Assembly (NCBI GenBank): GCA_029259715.1
Contig: JAJDEP010000019.1
Location: forward strand, 372,001-436,000
DNA from: Planctomycetota bacterium
Lineage (GTDB): Bacteria; Planctomycetota; B15-G4
Length of the DNA stretch: 64,000 bases
Direction of reading: 5' to 3'
Each line of letters opens with the position of its first letter. The stretch's first letter is position 1. A program made the position numbers and the translations under genes. The notes below the pieces were generated by a model that ran no database searches, had not been told where the DNA came from, and was given only the letters and a program-made list of their open reading frames with translations. Positions 1-8,820 of this stretch are shown piece by piece.

Positions 1-2
1 TG

Positions 3-200
3 AACGAGAGCCTCGAGTTGGCGGAGAAAGACGAGAAGGGATCCTCCAAGGAGATGTCTCGGGACCCGAAGGACTACTTCCGCTATGTCAATCGGGAGAA
101 ACTTCAGGACCTCACCTTCGAGAAGTCATTCGGGCAGTGGACGGATGAGGACTGGGAAGAACTCAACGACGCCTACATGAAGTTCTGCGACGACCTTTGA
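3..200 (+). CDS. C-terminal fragment of an unidentified protein
   Basis: The frame is open from the left edge of the window to a TGA at 198-200, so this is probably the 3' end of a longer gene. A TTG at 18 could start a 60-residue protein, but nothing favours it. The visible 65 residues are charged and end in an acidic, aromatic stretch (W-T-D-E-D-W-E-E-L-N-D). No motif is recognised. The next gene starts 13 bases downstream on the same strand, so the two may be cotranscribed. Confidence 0.55.
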   Translation, partial: NESLELAEKDEKGSSKEMSRDPKDYFRYVNREKLQDLTFEKSFGQWTDEDWEELNDAYMKFCDDL

Positions 201-213
201 GACATACCGGCCC

Positions 214-2172
214 ATGAGACATCCCACGACACTCATCCGCGCAGGTCTCGCCTGCAGCCTCGCCCTGCTCGCGATCGCCGCTTCGGCGGATGCGTTCGAC
301 AAGGTCCTGCTCAAGGACGGGCGCCTGATCGAAGGCAAGATCCTCGACGAGGACCGCGACGGCGCGGTCCAGTTCGAGATCAGGGGCATGGAGATCACCA
401 TCCCCCACTCGATGGTGGACAAGTCTTTCGTCGAGGACCTCGAGGACTACGTGCCGAAGGACGCCAAGGAGGCGAAGTACCTCAAGAAGGGCTGGGTCCT
501 GTTCGAGGGCCGCTGGATGAGCAAGTCCCGGCGCGAACAGGAACTGGAGCAGCGGGCCAAGGAGCAGGAAGAGGCCATCGCCGAATCGAGGCGCCTTCAA
601 GATTGGCAGAGCGCTCTCGAAGTCGAGACCGACCACTTCATCATGAAGACGAACGTCCAAGCCGACATCGCTGAGGAATTCGCCTTCTGCATTGACGCCT
701 ACTACAAGTACTTCACGGACTTCTGGAGCATCAAGCGCGGGAATTCCGACAAGCTCAAGTTCTTCCTGTACCGCAACGAGCGCGACTACTTACGGCTGAA
801 TGGCATGCCGTACGGCGTCAAGGGTCACTTCAGCCCGGTCACCGAAGACCTGCACCTGTTTTACGACCACCTCGACCCTGAGTTCTCCTTCGACGTCTTG
901 TTTCACGAAGGAAACCACCTGATCACCTACCTGATCGATCCCGACTTCATGTATCCCCGCTGGATGCACGAGTCGATGGCCGAGTACTTCGGCAGCGCTG
1001 ACATGGACAGCCGCGGCAACTTCGAGTTGGGCGCACTGCAATACGGCCGAATCGCGGCCATGCGTGCCGGAGAAGAATCCGGACGGATCATTACGCCCAA
1101 GGAAGTCCTGCTGACGCCGCACCAGGCCTTCACCGCTGCCCACTACGCGGTGGGCTGGTCGTTCGTGCACTTCCTCATGGAGTCACCCAAGTACGGCAAG
1201 AAGTTCGTGGGGTTCTTTCGCACACTTCCCAAGAACTCAGACATCCCCGCCGAGAATCGCCCCTTCATGAATGGGACCCGGAAATTCGTGGATGAGCCTG
1301 ATGTCCTCGCGGCCTTGGAGAAGCGGCTGGGCCGGTCGATGGAAGAACTCGAGGAAGAGTGGCGCGAGAGCATCAACAACAACTACCAGGACATGCCAGC
1401 CAAGGGCTACTACAGGGCTGCGCAACTCGCGCTCTTCTATCCCCAGGATGACGGCAGCCACGTCACGAAGGCATTCGACTTCTTCGAACGCGCCGTACAG
1501 GGTGGCATCGAGGACCCGACGTGCTTCCGACGGTATGCCGAGTTGCTTCGCAAGGGCGGCATCATCGAGTCTCGTCAGGTGCACAAGGTCCAGGACCCGA
1601 ACCCCGCCCATGCCTGGGAGATGATCACTCGCGCCATCGAGCTCGACCCGGTCAATGCCTACAGCTACTGCGAGGCCGCCGGCATCCTGATCATGGACAG
1701 CGAGGTGCAGGACATCGACCTCGCCAGCCAGATGGTCATCACCGCCCGGGCCCTCGCGCCCAACAGCGGCTCCGTCCGCGGCCTCTACGAGAGCCTAGTC
1801 GACAAGATCCGCGACGTGCGCAAGTCCCGCAAGGCAGCCGCCGACGCCGTGGGCACCGCCGTCTGGCGCATCCAACCGGCCTACATCGAGACCGAGGAGC
1901 GCCCCGAGCACATCCTCGACCTCTCGACGGACGACATCCGTGAGCGCATCGGCTCGGGCGAGTTCGACGGCAATGACTGGGCCTTCAACGGAGTCCCGGC
2001 CATGGACCCCGAGACGGGCGAACGGCCGCCGAAGGAGAAATGGGACAGCGAGTGGGTCCAGCTGAAGGACATCCCGTGGTTCCGCGAGGCTCTCGAGGCC
2101 GCCGGCTGGGAATTCGCGGAAGACGCGGGAAATGACGACAGCACCGAGGGAGACGGGGCCGAAGAGGGCTGA
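214..2172 (+). CDS. secreted gluzincin-like metallopeptidase (DUF1570/peptidase MA-like)
   Basis: A 652-residue protein with a Sec signal peptide (residues 1-28, ending near A-S-A-D-A). A charged helical stretch follows at about 100-130. The catalytic signature is H-E-G-N-H at 231-235, a valid HExxH zinc site. About 20 residues later comes W-M-H-E-S-M-A-E-Y-F (250-259), where a glutamate can be the third zinc ligand, as in gluzincins of the peptidase MA/DUF1570 type. The C-terminal half has TPR-like helical sequence (400-540) and ends in an acidic tail. Such proteins are common in planctomycete exported proteomes; their substrates are generally unknown. Fold-level assignment is good, specificity unknown. 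Confidence 0.75.
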   Translation: MRHPTTLIRAGLACSLALLAIAASADAFDKVLLKDGRLIEGKILDEDRDGAVQFEIRGMEITIPHSMVDKSFVEDLEDYVPKDAKEAKYLKKGWVLFEGRWMSKSRREQELEQRAKEQEEAIAESRRLQDWQSALEVETDHFIMKTNVQADIAEEFAFCIDAYYKYFTDFWSIKRGNSDKLKFFLYRNERDYLRLNGMPYGVKGHFSPVTEDLHLFYDHLDPEFSFDVLFHEGNHLITYLIDPDFMYPRWMHESMAEYFGSADMDSRGNFELGALQYGRIAAMRAGEESGRIITPKEVLLTPHQAFTAAHYAVGWSFVHFLMESPKYGKKFVGFFRTLPKNSDIPAENRPFMNGTRKFVDEPDVLAALEKRLGRSMEELEEEWRESINNNYQDMPAKGYYRAAQLALFYPQDDGSHVTKAFDFFERAVQGGIEDPTCFRRYAELLRKGGIIESRQVHKVQDPNPAHAWEMITRAIELDPVNAYSYCEAAGILIMDSEVQDIDLASQMVITARALAPNSGSVRGLYESLVDKIRDVRKSRKAAADAVGTAVWRIQPAYIETEERPEHILDLSTDDIRERIGSGEFDGNDWAFNGVPAMDPETGERPPKEKWDSEWVQLKDIPWFREALEAAGWEFAEDAGNDDSTEGDGAEEG

Positions 2173-2240
2173 GGCGGCGGCGTCACCGCTCGACGGCCGC
2201 CACACCCCCGCCGCGGCGCGGTTGCAACTCCGACCCCGGC

Positions 2241-2275
2241 CGAGCCCCGGACCGACGGATCGTCCCGTCGGCTCG
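2241..2275 (+). terminator. possible hairpin terminator
   Basis: Between the peptidase and the next gene, CCGACGG (2252-2258) and CCGTCGG (2265-2271) form a perfect 7-bp stem with a 6-base loop. A further CGAG/CTCG pair lies outside it at 2241-2244 and 2272-2275. There is no clear T tract, so this could be a Rho-type or weak terminator. Confidence 0.3.
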
Positions 2276-2312
2276 CTTGTCCGCCCCCCATTGCGGAAGT
2301 AGCTTCGACACC

Positions 2313-3311
2313 ATGGGAACCTCGCAACCGCTGACCCTTCCACCGGACCGGCCCCGCTCCCGGGTCCTCGGGCCCACCGTGGCGCTGCTGGCCCTGGCGG
2401 TCTCGGTGGCCTTCGCGCCCGGTTGCGCCGTCTGGTACGACGCCGTCCTCGGCCGCAACTACGACGTGGATGCCGAGGTCAGCCACTTCACGCGGCTCTG
2501 GCCCGAGAACAAGGGCGGCGACCCGTTCATCGGCCTCTCCACCGAGGACGGCATCCTGCTCCTGACCCGACCGGGCTTCCGGGTCGGCGACATCTTCGAC
2601 ATCCACTTCCCCATCGGGAATTCCATGGTGCGCGACTGGGGCGAACTGGACCGTCTCAACGAGAACCTGACGGTGGTGCGCCCCCTGAGCGCGCGCCAGT
2701 CGGAGGGACGCTTCGCGGCCTCGGCCCCCACCGCCAACGAATCCGTCTTCGTGGCCGTGCGGGACGCGAACGACGATCCCGTCATGGAGGAGGCCGACTG
2801 GTGGCAGGACGGCGAGTACGGCGATTGGATCTCGCTGGACGGCGAGGCCGCTGAACTCGCCCAGCGCTATGCCGGCACCGGCGTGTACGTCGAGCGTGAC
2901 GGACGCTTCGAGATCTGCGGCATGCTCTCCGGACTCGTCGCCCACACCACCGAAGACCCCGACGACGACGCGGGACTCGGCTTCTACGGCCTCGGCGAGC
3001 TTTCTCGCATCCTGCCCGACCAGCTGAAGTTCTACGGCCACGACTTCCAGCCGCTGCGGCCGGACTTCGAGTTCGGCGTCCCGCTGCAACGCACCGACCT
3101 GGCCGGTCAGATCAAGGCCCTCGATCCCGCCAACAAGAAGGACGCACCCGCTCCGGCGGACGACTCCGGAGACACCGGCGACGGTGCCGAGGACGACGGC
3201 GATGCCGGAGACGGCGACTCCGACGCGGGCGACGACACCGACACCGGTGACAGCGAGGGCGACGACGCCGAGGGCCGTGCTGACGGGGAGGGCAGTGGCG
3301 ACGGTCGCTGA
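2313..3311 (+). CDS. lipoprotein of unknown function with acidic repetitive tail
   Basis: The ATG at 2313 gives a 332-residue protein with a hydrophobic segment ending in the lipobox-like F-A-P-G-C, so a lipid-anchored envelope protein is likely. A TTG at 2277 would add 12 residues before the signal and is less plausible. The middle 200 residues are globular and unrecognised. The last 45 residues are almost only D, G, E, S, T and A, a flexible acidic tail. The coding sequence overlaps the start of the following ligase-like gene, suggesting translational coupling. Confidence 0.65.
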   Translation: MGTSQPLTLPPDRPRSRVLGPTVALLALAVSVAFAPGCAVWYDAVLGRNYDVDAEVSHFTRLWPENKGGDPFIGLSTEDGILLLTRPGFRVGDIFDIHFPIGNSMVRDWGELDRLNENLTVVRPLSARQSEGRFAASAPTANESVFVAVRDANDDPVMEEADWWQDGEYGDWISLDGEAAELAQRYAGTGVYVERDGRFEICGMLSGLVAHTTEDPDDDAGLGFYGLGELSRILPDQLKFYGHDFQPLRPDFEFGVPLQRTDLAGQIKALDPANKKDAPAPADDSGDTGDGAEDDGDAGDGDSDAGDDTDTGDSEGDDAEGRADGEGSGDGR

Positions 3312-5829
3312 CCCTTGGCCGGCGGCCGCCGAGAAGCTCCTCAAGCTGCTTGGACTCGCGGCGGCCCTGTGGCTGTGCGTCGATGCCGGCCTGGGCGTCC
3401 CCGAACCCGGCCTGTCCACCTTCGGGCGGCCGCCCGATCTCTTCATGCTGTATTGGATCGGCGCGTTCGGCGCCGCCCTGCTCATCTCCCGCGCGCAGCA
3501 GCGCCTGCAGCTGGCCCGCCGCCTGACGCTGATCCTGCTGGTCGCCACTCTGCTCGACGGCCGCATGCTCCCCGCGGCGCCCGGGATCACCGCGGTCCTG
3601 TTGGGCGTGACCCTCGTCGTCGCCGGCCCCTACCTGCGCGTCGGCCCGGCCGCACGCTGCACCATCCTGGCGCTGCTGCTCGCCCTCCCGGCCCTGTTCG
3701 GCGGGCTGCATCCCCACGGTGGCTGGATCTGGATGCGCGACGCCCTCCCGCCCCTGTCCATGGCCCTGCTGCTGCCGTCGCTGTTCCAGAGGGAGGAGAC
3801 CCAGAGCATCGTCCTGCTGCTGCTCGTCGTCACGGCCATGGCGGTGGTGGCCTCGGGGCTCGACTACTTCGTGCTCGCCACCCGACTCGACCTGCCCCTG
3901 ACGTCGTTGGCGAACACGCGGCTCCACATCCTGGGACTGCACCCGAACCTGGCCGTCCCGCACCTGGTGGTGGCCACGGTCCTCGGCGCATCGCTGACCT
4001 GGTGCGGACGCGACCGCTTCGTGCGCACCCTCGGCCTGCTCTGCACGCTGACGGTGCTCGGCGGCTTGTTCGCGGTGGGCTCGCGCACCGGTCACCTCGG
4101 CGCCGCCCTCGCCATCGGCTTGTTCATCGCCGCGCGACGCGGTCGGCAGACCGCCGCGGAGGGTGCGCCCTCCGTCGTCACGCGGCTCGCCCGCTGGGTC
4201 CATCCCCTCGCGGCCCTGGCCATCGTCGCCCTGTTGATCGTGCCCGCGGCCGGCCTGAACCGACAACCCGCCGACGTCCACTCGAGCATGGCGACCAAGG
4301 CGGTCTCCTTCCGGGCGGCCATGTGGGAGGTCGGTCAGGACACCCTCGCCGCCGCGCCGTGGACGGGCTTCGGCCCCAACACCTTCTACGTGCAGGGGCG
4401 CTTCGCCCGCTCGCATCAGTACGACGGGCTCAACAAGGACGACCACCCCCACAACGTCGTCCTCGCGGTGGGCCAGTCGCTCGGCTGGGGCGGACTGGCG
4501 GCCCTCGCCTGGCTCGTGTTCAGCGCCATCCGCAGACCGCGGCACGACGACCCCGTGACCCTCGCCGTCGCGGCCGGGCTGCTCACCGTCCTCGCCGCCA
4601 ACGCCATCGACCTCGGCGGCGCCACCCAGTCGCTGTATCCCGCCCTGGTGTTCCTGCTGCTCGGGCTGCGCGACATCGGTGAGAAGGAGACCCGCCCGGC
4701 GCCCACGGGCTTCGAATTGCTCACCGTGGTCATCGGCGTCGCCGCGCTCTGCCTGGGCCTGGCCTTCTACTTCGGTGAGCGCGACCGACAGGCCGTCGAC
4801 GACTGGGTCCAGCAACGGCTCGCCAGCCCCCTCGACCGCCCGCCGGCCGGCACCTCCAGGGAGGAAGCCATCCTCGGGCCCCCCACCGTCGAGGAGCTCG
4901 AGCGGGTGCACTCCCGCCTCGATTGGGCCCGCACGCTGCTGCCCTACGACCCGCGGGTCGCCGCGGTGCAGGCCCGCCTCGCGCAACTCACCGACGACCG
5001 CGACGGCGCCCTCGCCGCCACCGAGCGGGCCGCCCGCCTGATGCAGGACTTCTCCGAGCTGGAGTACCGGCGGGGCCGGGCCCTGCTGGATGCCGGGAGC
5101 GACCTCGACGAGGCGGCGCAAGCCCTCCACCGCGCCATGCAACTCGATCCCCACGGCAAGTACGCCTGGCGCGTGCACCTCACCCTATCGGCGCTCCAGG
5201 CCCGCAGCGGCGACAGGGACGCCGCCCGGGACTCGCTGGTGGAGGCCCTGATCCTGCACCCGGGCGCCGCCGCGGAGGTGCCCAGGCGCGACGGGGTGAG
5301 CGGTCCGCTACAGCTCACGCCGGACGCCCCGGGCATTTCCGTGGAGTCCCTGCTCGACGCCCTGCAGGCGCGCCGCGAAGCTGTCGCCAAGAGCGACCCG
5401 GCCATGGGCCTGCGCCTGGCCCTGCGCCCGGTGGAGGTCGCCATGGCTCTCAGCGAATTCGAGCTGGCCACCGAACGCGCCCACGCCGCCCTGTCCGACC
5501 GCCCCGTCTACCTGGCGTCGCGCCTGGCCCTGATCGCCCGCGCCGAAGGGCGCTGGGACGACAGCGTCGCCTTGCTCGACTCGACTTACGAGGGCTTCCA
5601 CTACCAGGTCCTGGTGGACGAGATGGAGAGCCGCGCGCGGGCGACGCACTTCGATGCCGAGGCCTTCGAGGCCGTGTATGCCCGGGTGCTCCAGTCGCTG
5701 CCCGACATCACCTGGGAGGCCGCCTCCCTCGCCCGCATGCTCGAAGCGCGACAGCGGGCCGCCGAACGCCAGGGCGAAGCCCACAAGGCCTCCCGCCTCC
5801 ACGACGCCCTGACCTACGCCCAGCGCTAG
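3295..5829 (+). CDS. O-antigen ligase/polymerase-like membrane protein with TPR domain
   Basis: About 844 residues from a GTG at 3295, preceded by GGGGAGGG; an in-frame GTG at 3277 is the alternative. The N-terminal 480 residues contain roughly a dozen hydrophobic segments. A large loop near residues 332-390 carries the Wzy_C/O-antigen-ligase signature: a G-F-G-P-N-T-F block followed by D-H-P-H-N-V-V-L. This family transfers or polymerises lipid-linked glycans at the outer face of the cytoplasmic membrane. The C-terminal 340 residues are alpha-helical TPR-like repeats, probably outside the membrane, a fusion also seen in other long Wzy-type proteins. It overlaps the preceding lipoprotein gene by 17 bases. 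Donor and acceptor are not predictable. Confidence 0.8.
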   Translation: MATVADPWPAAAEKLLKLLGLAAALWLCVDAGLGVPEPGLSTFGRPPDLFMLYWIGAFGAALLISRAQQRLQLARRLTLILLVATLLDGRMLPAAPGITAVLLGVTLVVAGPYLRVGPAARCTILALLLALPALFGGLHPHGGWIWMRDALPPLSMALLLPSLFQREETQSIVLLLLVVTAMAVVASGLDYFVLATRLDLPLTSLANTRLHILGLHPNLAVPHLVVATVLGASLTWCGRDRFVRTLGLLCTLTVLGGLFAVGSRTGHLGAALAIGLFIAARRGRQTAAEGAPSVVTRLARWVHPLAALAIVALLIVPAAGLNRQPADVHSSMATKAVSFRAAMWEVGQDTLAAAPWTGFGPNTFYVQGRFARSHQYDGLNKDDHPHNVVLAVGQSLGWGGLAALAWLVFSAIRRPRHDDPVTLAVAAGLLTVLAANAIDLGGATQSLYPALVFLLLGLRDIGEKETRPAPTGFELLTVVIGVAALCLGLAFYFGERDRQAVDDWVQQRLASPLDRPPAGTSREEAILGPPTVEELERVHSRLDWARTLLPYDPRVAAVQARLAQLTDDRDGALAATERAARLMQDFSELEYRRGRALLDAGSDLDEAAQALHRAMQLDPHGKYAWRVHLTLSALQARSGDRDAARDSLVEALILHPGAAAEVPRRDGVSGPLQLTPDAPGISVESLLDALQARREAVAKSDPAMGLRLALRPVEVAMALSEFELATERAHAALSDRPVYLASRLALIARAEGRWDDSVALLDSTYEGFHYQVLVDEMESRARATHFDAEAFEAVYARVLQSLPDITWEAASLARMLEARQRAAERQGEAHKASRLHDALTYAQR

Positions 5830-5850
5830 CCAGCGGGAGCCTCTCGCGGA

Positions 5851-7815
5851 CTAGAGCGCCTCAAGGGCCGAGCGCACACGCTCGGCCAGCGGTCCGGTGA
5901 GGCCGCCGTCGAGGCTGCGCTGCAACTGCTGCCGGGCGCTGGTTTCCTCTCCGGCACCCGCGGCGAGCAGCCCGCTGAGGCCCAGCGCCCACACGTCGTC
6001 GGGGACGAGGGCCAACGCCCGCGCGGCGCGCGCCCGGGCCAGCGCGGGTTCGCCGGCGGTCATCAGCAGCAGCGTCTGGTCGATCTCGGTGGAGGCGGTC
6101 GCGGCCCGGGGCAGGCCCAGGATCGAGCCCGGCACCGGCGTGTCGAGCAGGCCGGCCGCCTCGCCGGCACGCCAGCGCCGGGTCAGGTCGTGCTCGTCGA
6201 GCCAGGCCCGGCCGTCGCTGAGGGTCGCCGCCAGCGCGGCGCGGCGCACGTAGACCGCCTCCTCCCGTCCGAGGCACACGAGCACCCAGTCGTGCCGCAG
6301 CACCAACCCCAGCGAGAGCGCACTGGCCATGGGCACCAGCGCCACGTCGAGCCGGTGCTCGCGGGTGATGCGATCGAAGCTGAGCGGGTCGCGGCCGTTG
6401 GTGGCGTCCATGACGTCCTGCAGCCACGACGTCGGGTAGCCGTGGGTGTTGCCGTTCGTGGCCGCCACCTGCTCGGGCCAGCGCCGGCCGGTGAAGGTGC
6501 TGCCGTAGTGGAAGTCGGTCCACACGCCGGCCGTGGGCAGGTGCTCGGCGATGAACCCGATGCCCGTGTCGGGGTAGGCCCGCGTCGACTCGCCCCAGCC
6601 CCAACGTCGGTCGAGGCCTTCGTGCACCGAGGTGTGATCGGTGACCTCGCCCACGATGATCACCGCCGCCAGGAGCGTCGGCACCACCAGCGCGCGTCCG
6701 CTGCCCGCCGCCCGGCCGCGCACGGCGGCCCACGACTGACTGAGCGTCGCCGCCGCCACCGGCGCCAGGGCCACGGCAAAGGGCGCCATGTTGCGGCGCA
6801 GCGACAGGGTCTGCACGCCCAGCAGGACGAACACCATGCACGCCGGCCATCCCAACGACGAGTCGGTGGATGAGTCGGCCCGCCCGGCCGCCCGGGCCTT
6901 GCGGCCCACGGTCCACCAGCGACACGCCAACCCCAGCCCGCTCGCCGCCCCGACGGCGAAGAAGGCGATCCGGTCGTAGCTCCCGCGGAAGTCGGTGGCG
7001 AACGACCCGCGGAACTCACGGATCGCCCCGCTGTAGAAGTCGTAGTGCTCGCGCAGGTCGGCCAGGATCGCGAAGGGATGCAGCAGCCCGTCGACGCCGG
7101 CCGGGTTGAGCAGGCACACCGCCGTCATGCCGAGGCCGATGGCCGCCCAGCGGGCCGCCGTGCCCCACCCGGCGCGCCCCCGCAGCAGCCAGGCCGCGGC
7201 CACCGCGAAGACGAGCATGGGGCCCTGGATGAAGTAGCCGTGCACGTTGACCCACAGCAGCTGCATCAGCAGCAGCGGCAGGACGGCGCCACGACCGTCC
7301 GGTCGGGTCGCCAGGGTCGTGCGCACCACGAAGGCCAGCAGCACCAGGCTGACCAGGTCCGGCCGGAACATGAAGCGCGTGCGCGACGCCATGAGCCCGA
7401 GCAGCACCAGCAGCAGCAGGGCCCCGGGGCGGGCGCCCAGCCGTCGTCCCGTCGAGACCAGGGCGAAGGCCAGCAGGCCCATCAACACGAGCCGCCCGAC
7501 GAGGGCCCACGCGATGCCCGGACCGTCCACCAACCCGTGGGCCAGCACCTGGAACAGCCACTTGTCGTGGACCGAGGGGTAGTCGGCATGGATGGCCGAC
7601 AGGACGTTGGTGCGCGGCACCTCGCCCTGCTCGACGATCCACTGGCCTGTGCGGGCATGCAGGTGGATGTCGAGGTTGTGGACCTCGAACCAGCCCAGGG
7701 CGAAGACCGTCACGGCCAGCACGGCCACCACCCATCGATCGCATGGCCATCGATCGCATGGCCATCGATCGCTCGGCCCTCGATCGCCTGCCCGTCGGTC
7801 GGTGGTCGTGTCCAT
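5851..7815 (-). CDS. polytopic GT-C-like membrane protein with C-terminal helical repeats
   Basis: Up to 654 residues. After a short N-terminal tail come about ten membrane segments. The first external loop contains D-I-H-L-H-A-R-T-G-Q-W followed by V-P-R-T-N, an arrangement typical of GT-C-type or uncharacterised polyprenyl-sugar membrane proteins. The C-terminal 100 residues resemble a TPR pair. No catalytic proof exists, so the glycosyltransferase role is inferred. The annotated ATG at 7815 lies upstream of a 15-bp tandem repeat encoding D-R-W-P-C units. A GTG just after the repeat (W-V-V-A-V-L) could be the true start, placing the repeat in the leader. The gene is convergent with the ligase-like gene. 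Confidence 0.6.
   Translation of the reverse strand: MDTTTDRRAGDRGPSDRWPCDRWPCDRWVVAVLAVTVFALGWFEVHNLDIHLHARTGQWIVEQGEVPRTNVLSAIHADYPSVHDKWLFQVLAHGLVDGPGIAWALVGRLVLMGLLAFALVSTGRRLGARPGALLLLVLLGLMASRTRFMFRPDLVSLVLLAFVVRTTLATRPDGRGAVLPLLLMQLLWVNVHGYFIQGPMLVFAVAAAWLLRGRAGWGTAARWAAIGLGMTAVCLLNPAGVDGLLHPFAILADLREHYDFYSGAIREFRGSFATDFRGSYDRIAFFAVGAASGLGLACRWWTVGRKARAAGRADSSTDSSLGWPACMVFVLLGVQTLSLRRNMAPFAVALAPVAAATLSQSWAAVRGRAAGSGRALVVPTLLAAVIIVGEVTDHTSVHEGLDRRWGWGESTRAYPDTGIGFIAEHLPTAGVWTDFHYGSTFTGRRWPEQVAATNGNTHGYPTSWLQDVMDATNGRDPLSFDRITREHRLDVALVPMASALSLGLVLRHDWVLVCLGREEAVYVRRAALAATLSDGRAWLDEHDLTRRWRAGEAAGLLDTPVPGSILGLPRAATASTEIDQTLLLMTAGEPALARARAARALALVPDDVWALGLSGLLAAGAGEETSARQQLQRSLDGGLTGPLAERVRSALEAL
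7733..7792. repeat. four-copy 15-bp tandem repeat containing CGATCG palindromes
   Basis: Two perfect copies of CATCGATCGCATGGC (7733-7747, 7748-7762) are followed by two degenerate copies (7763-7777, 7778-7792). Each unit contains the palindrome CGATCG. The repeat lies at the 5' end of the leftward membrane-protein gene and upstream of the rightward methionine aminopeptidase gene. Confidence 0.9.
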
Positions 7816-7892
7816 CGGCGCCGATTATGAAGGGCCGGGGCGATGGATTCAGCGGGCCACCGGAGGCCGCGTGTGCCGGCGGTCCGCGGCGG

Positions 7893-7898
7893 CTATCC
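7893..7898 (+). promoter_or_regulatory. possible -10 box of a leaderless transcript
   Basis: TATCCT ends 9 bases before the ATG of the methionine aminopeptidase gene, and there is no Shine-Dalgarno sequence in between (TCTGGGCCC). This spacing fits transcription starting at or very near the start codon. Confidence 0.3.
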
Positions 7899-7907
7899 TC
7901 TGGGCCC

Positions 7908-8792
7908 ATGCGCGTGAACCTCGAAAAGTACAGGGAAGCCGGCCGCATCGGCTCCTCGGCCCACAAACTCGCCGCGGCCCAGATCCGGCCCGGCGTCCGC
8001 TACGTCGACGTGCTCGACGCCATCGAGGACTTCATCGCCGCGCAGGGCGCCCAGCGGGCCTTCCCCGCCCAGGTCTCGGTCAACGGCACGGCGGCCCACG
8101 ATTGCTGCGGCCCCCACGACGAGCGCACCTTCGCGGCAGGCGACGTGGTCAAGGTCGACCTCGGCGTCCACGTCGACGGCTGCATCGCCGACACGGCGCG
8201 CACCATCGACCTCGGCAACAACACGCCGCTGCTCGACGCATCGCGCCTGGCCCTCGAGGCGGCCATCGCCCTGGTGGAGCCGGGCCGCAAGCTGCGCGAG
8301 ATCGGCGCCGCCATCCGCGACACCATGCGCGATCACGGCTTCAAGCCCATCGCCAACCTCACCGGCCACGGCATCGCGCCCTACACGATCCACTGCTCAC
8401 CCTCGATCCCCAACGTGCCCGAGAGCGGCGCCGGCTCACTGAAGGAGGGCATGATGATCTGCATCGAGCCCTTCGCCACCACCGGGCGCGGCGCGGTGGT
8501 CGAGCAGGGCCGCGCCGAGGTGTTCGGTGCGCGTCGCAAGCTGAAGGCGCCCAAGAGCGTCGACAGCGGCATCGTCGACCAGATCGCCGCGCGCAAGGGC
8601 CTGCCCTTCTGCCGACGCGAGTTGGCGCGGGAGCACGGCGACAAGGTCACCGAGGACGCCCTGCGCGCTCTGCTGCGCTCGGGCACCATCCACGACTATC
8701 CGCCCCTGGTGGAGAACCCCGGCGCCCTCGTGGCCCAGTTCGAGCACACCATCCACGTCGGCGCCGATGGCGCCGAGGTCATGACGCGCTAG
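7908..8792 (+). CDS. map: type II (archaeal-type) methionine aminopeptidase
   Basis: A 294-residue M24-family protein that removes N-terminal methionine from new proteins in the cytosol. The five metal ligands are all present: D84, D95, H154 (in G-H-G-I), E187 (in C-I-E-P-F-A-T) and E279 (in Q-F-E-H-T). H64 matches the conserved substrate-binding histidine. About 90 residues separate the two glutamate ligands, including the helical subdomain that defines type II enzymes; type I enzymes lack it. S-I-P-N-V at 166-170 is also a type II hallmark. Most bacteria rely on type I enzymes, so this may be an extra or acquired copy. The ATG at 7908 is chosen because similarity begins there. Confidence 0.9.
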   Translation: MRVNLEKYREAGRIGSSAHKLAAAQIRPGVRYVDVLDAIEDFIAAQGAQRAFPAQVSVNGTAAHDCCGPHDERTFAAGDVVKVDLGVHVDGCIADTARTIDLGNNTPLLDASRLALEAAIALVEPGRKLREIGAAIRDTMRDHGFKPIANLTGHGIAPYTIHCSPSIPNVPESGAGSLKEGMMICIEPFATTGRGAVVEQGRAEVFGARRKLKAPKSVDSGIVDQIAARKGLPFCRRELAREHGDKVTEDALRALLRSGTIHDYPPLVENPGALVAQFEHTIHVGADGAEVMTR

Positions 8793-8820
8793 GGCGGGCT
8801 CCGTTGTGAGCCGGGCTCCG

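Noticed and set aside
7733..7792. CRISPR array
   Set aside because: The units are only 15 bp, directly adjacent and without spacers. No cas gene is present in the window.
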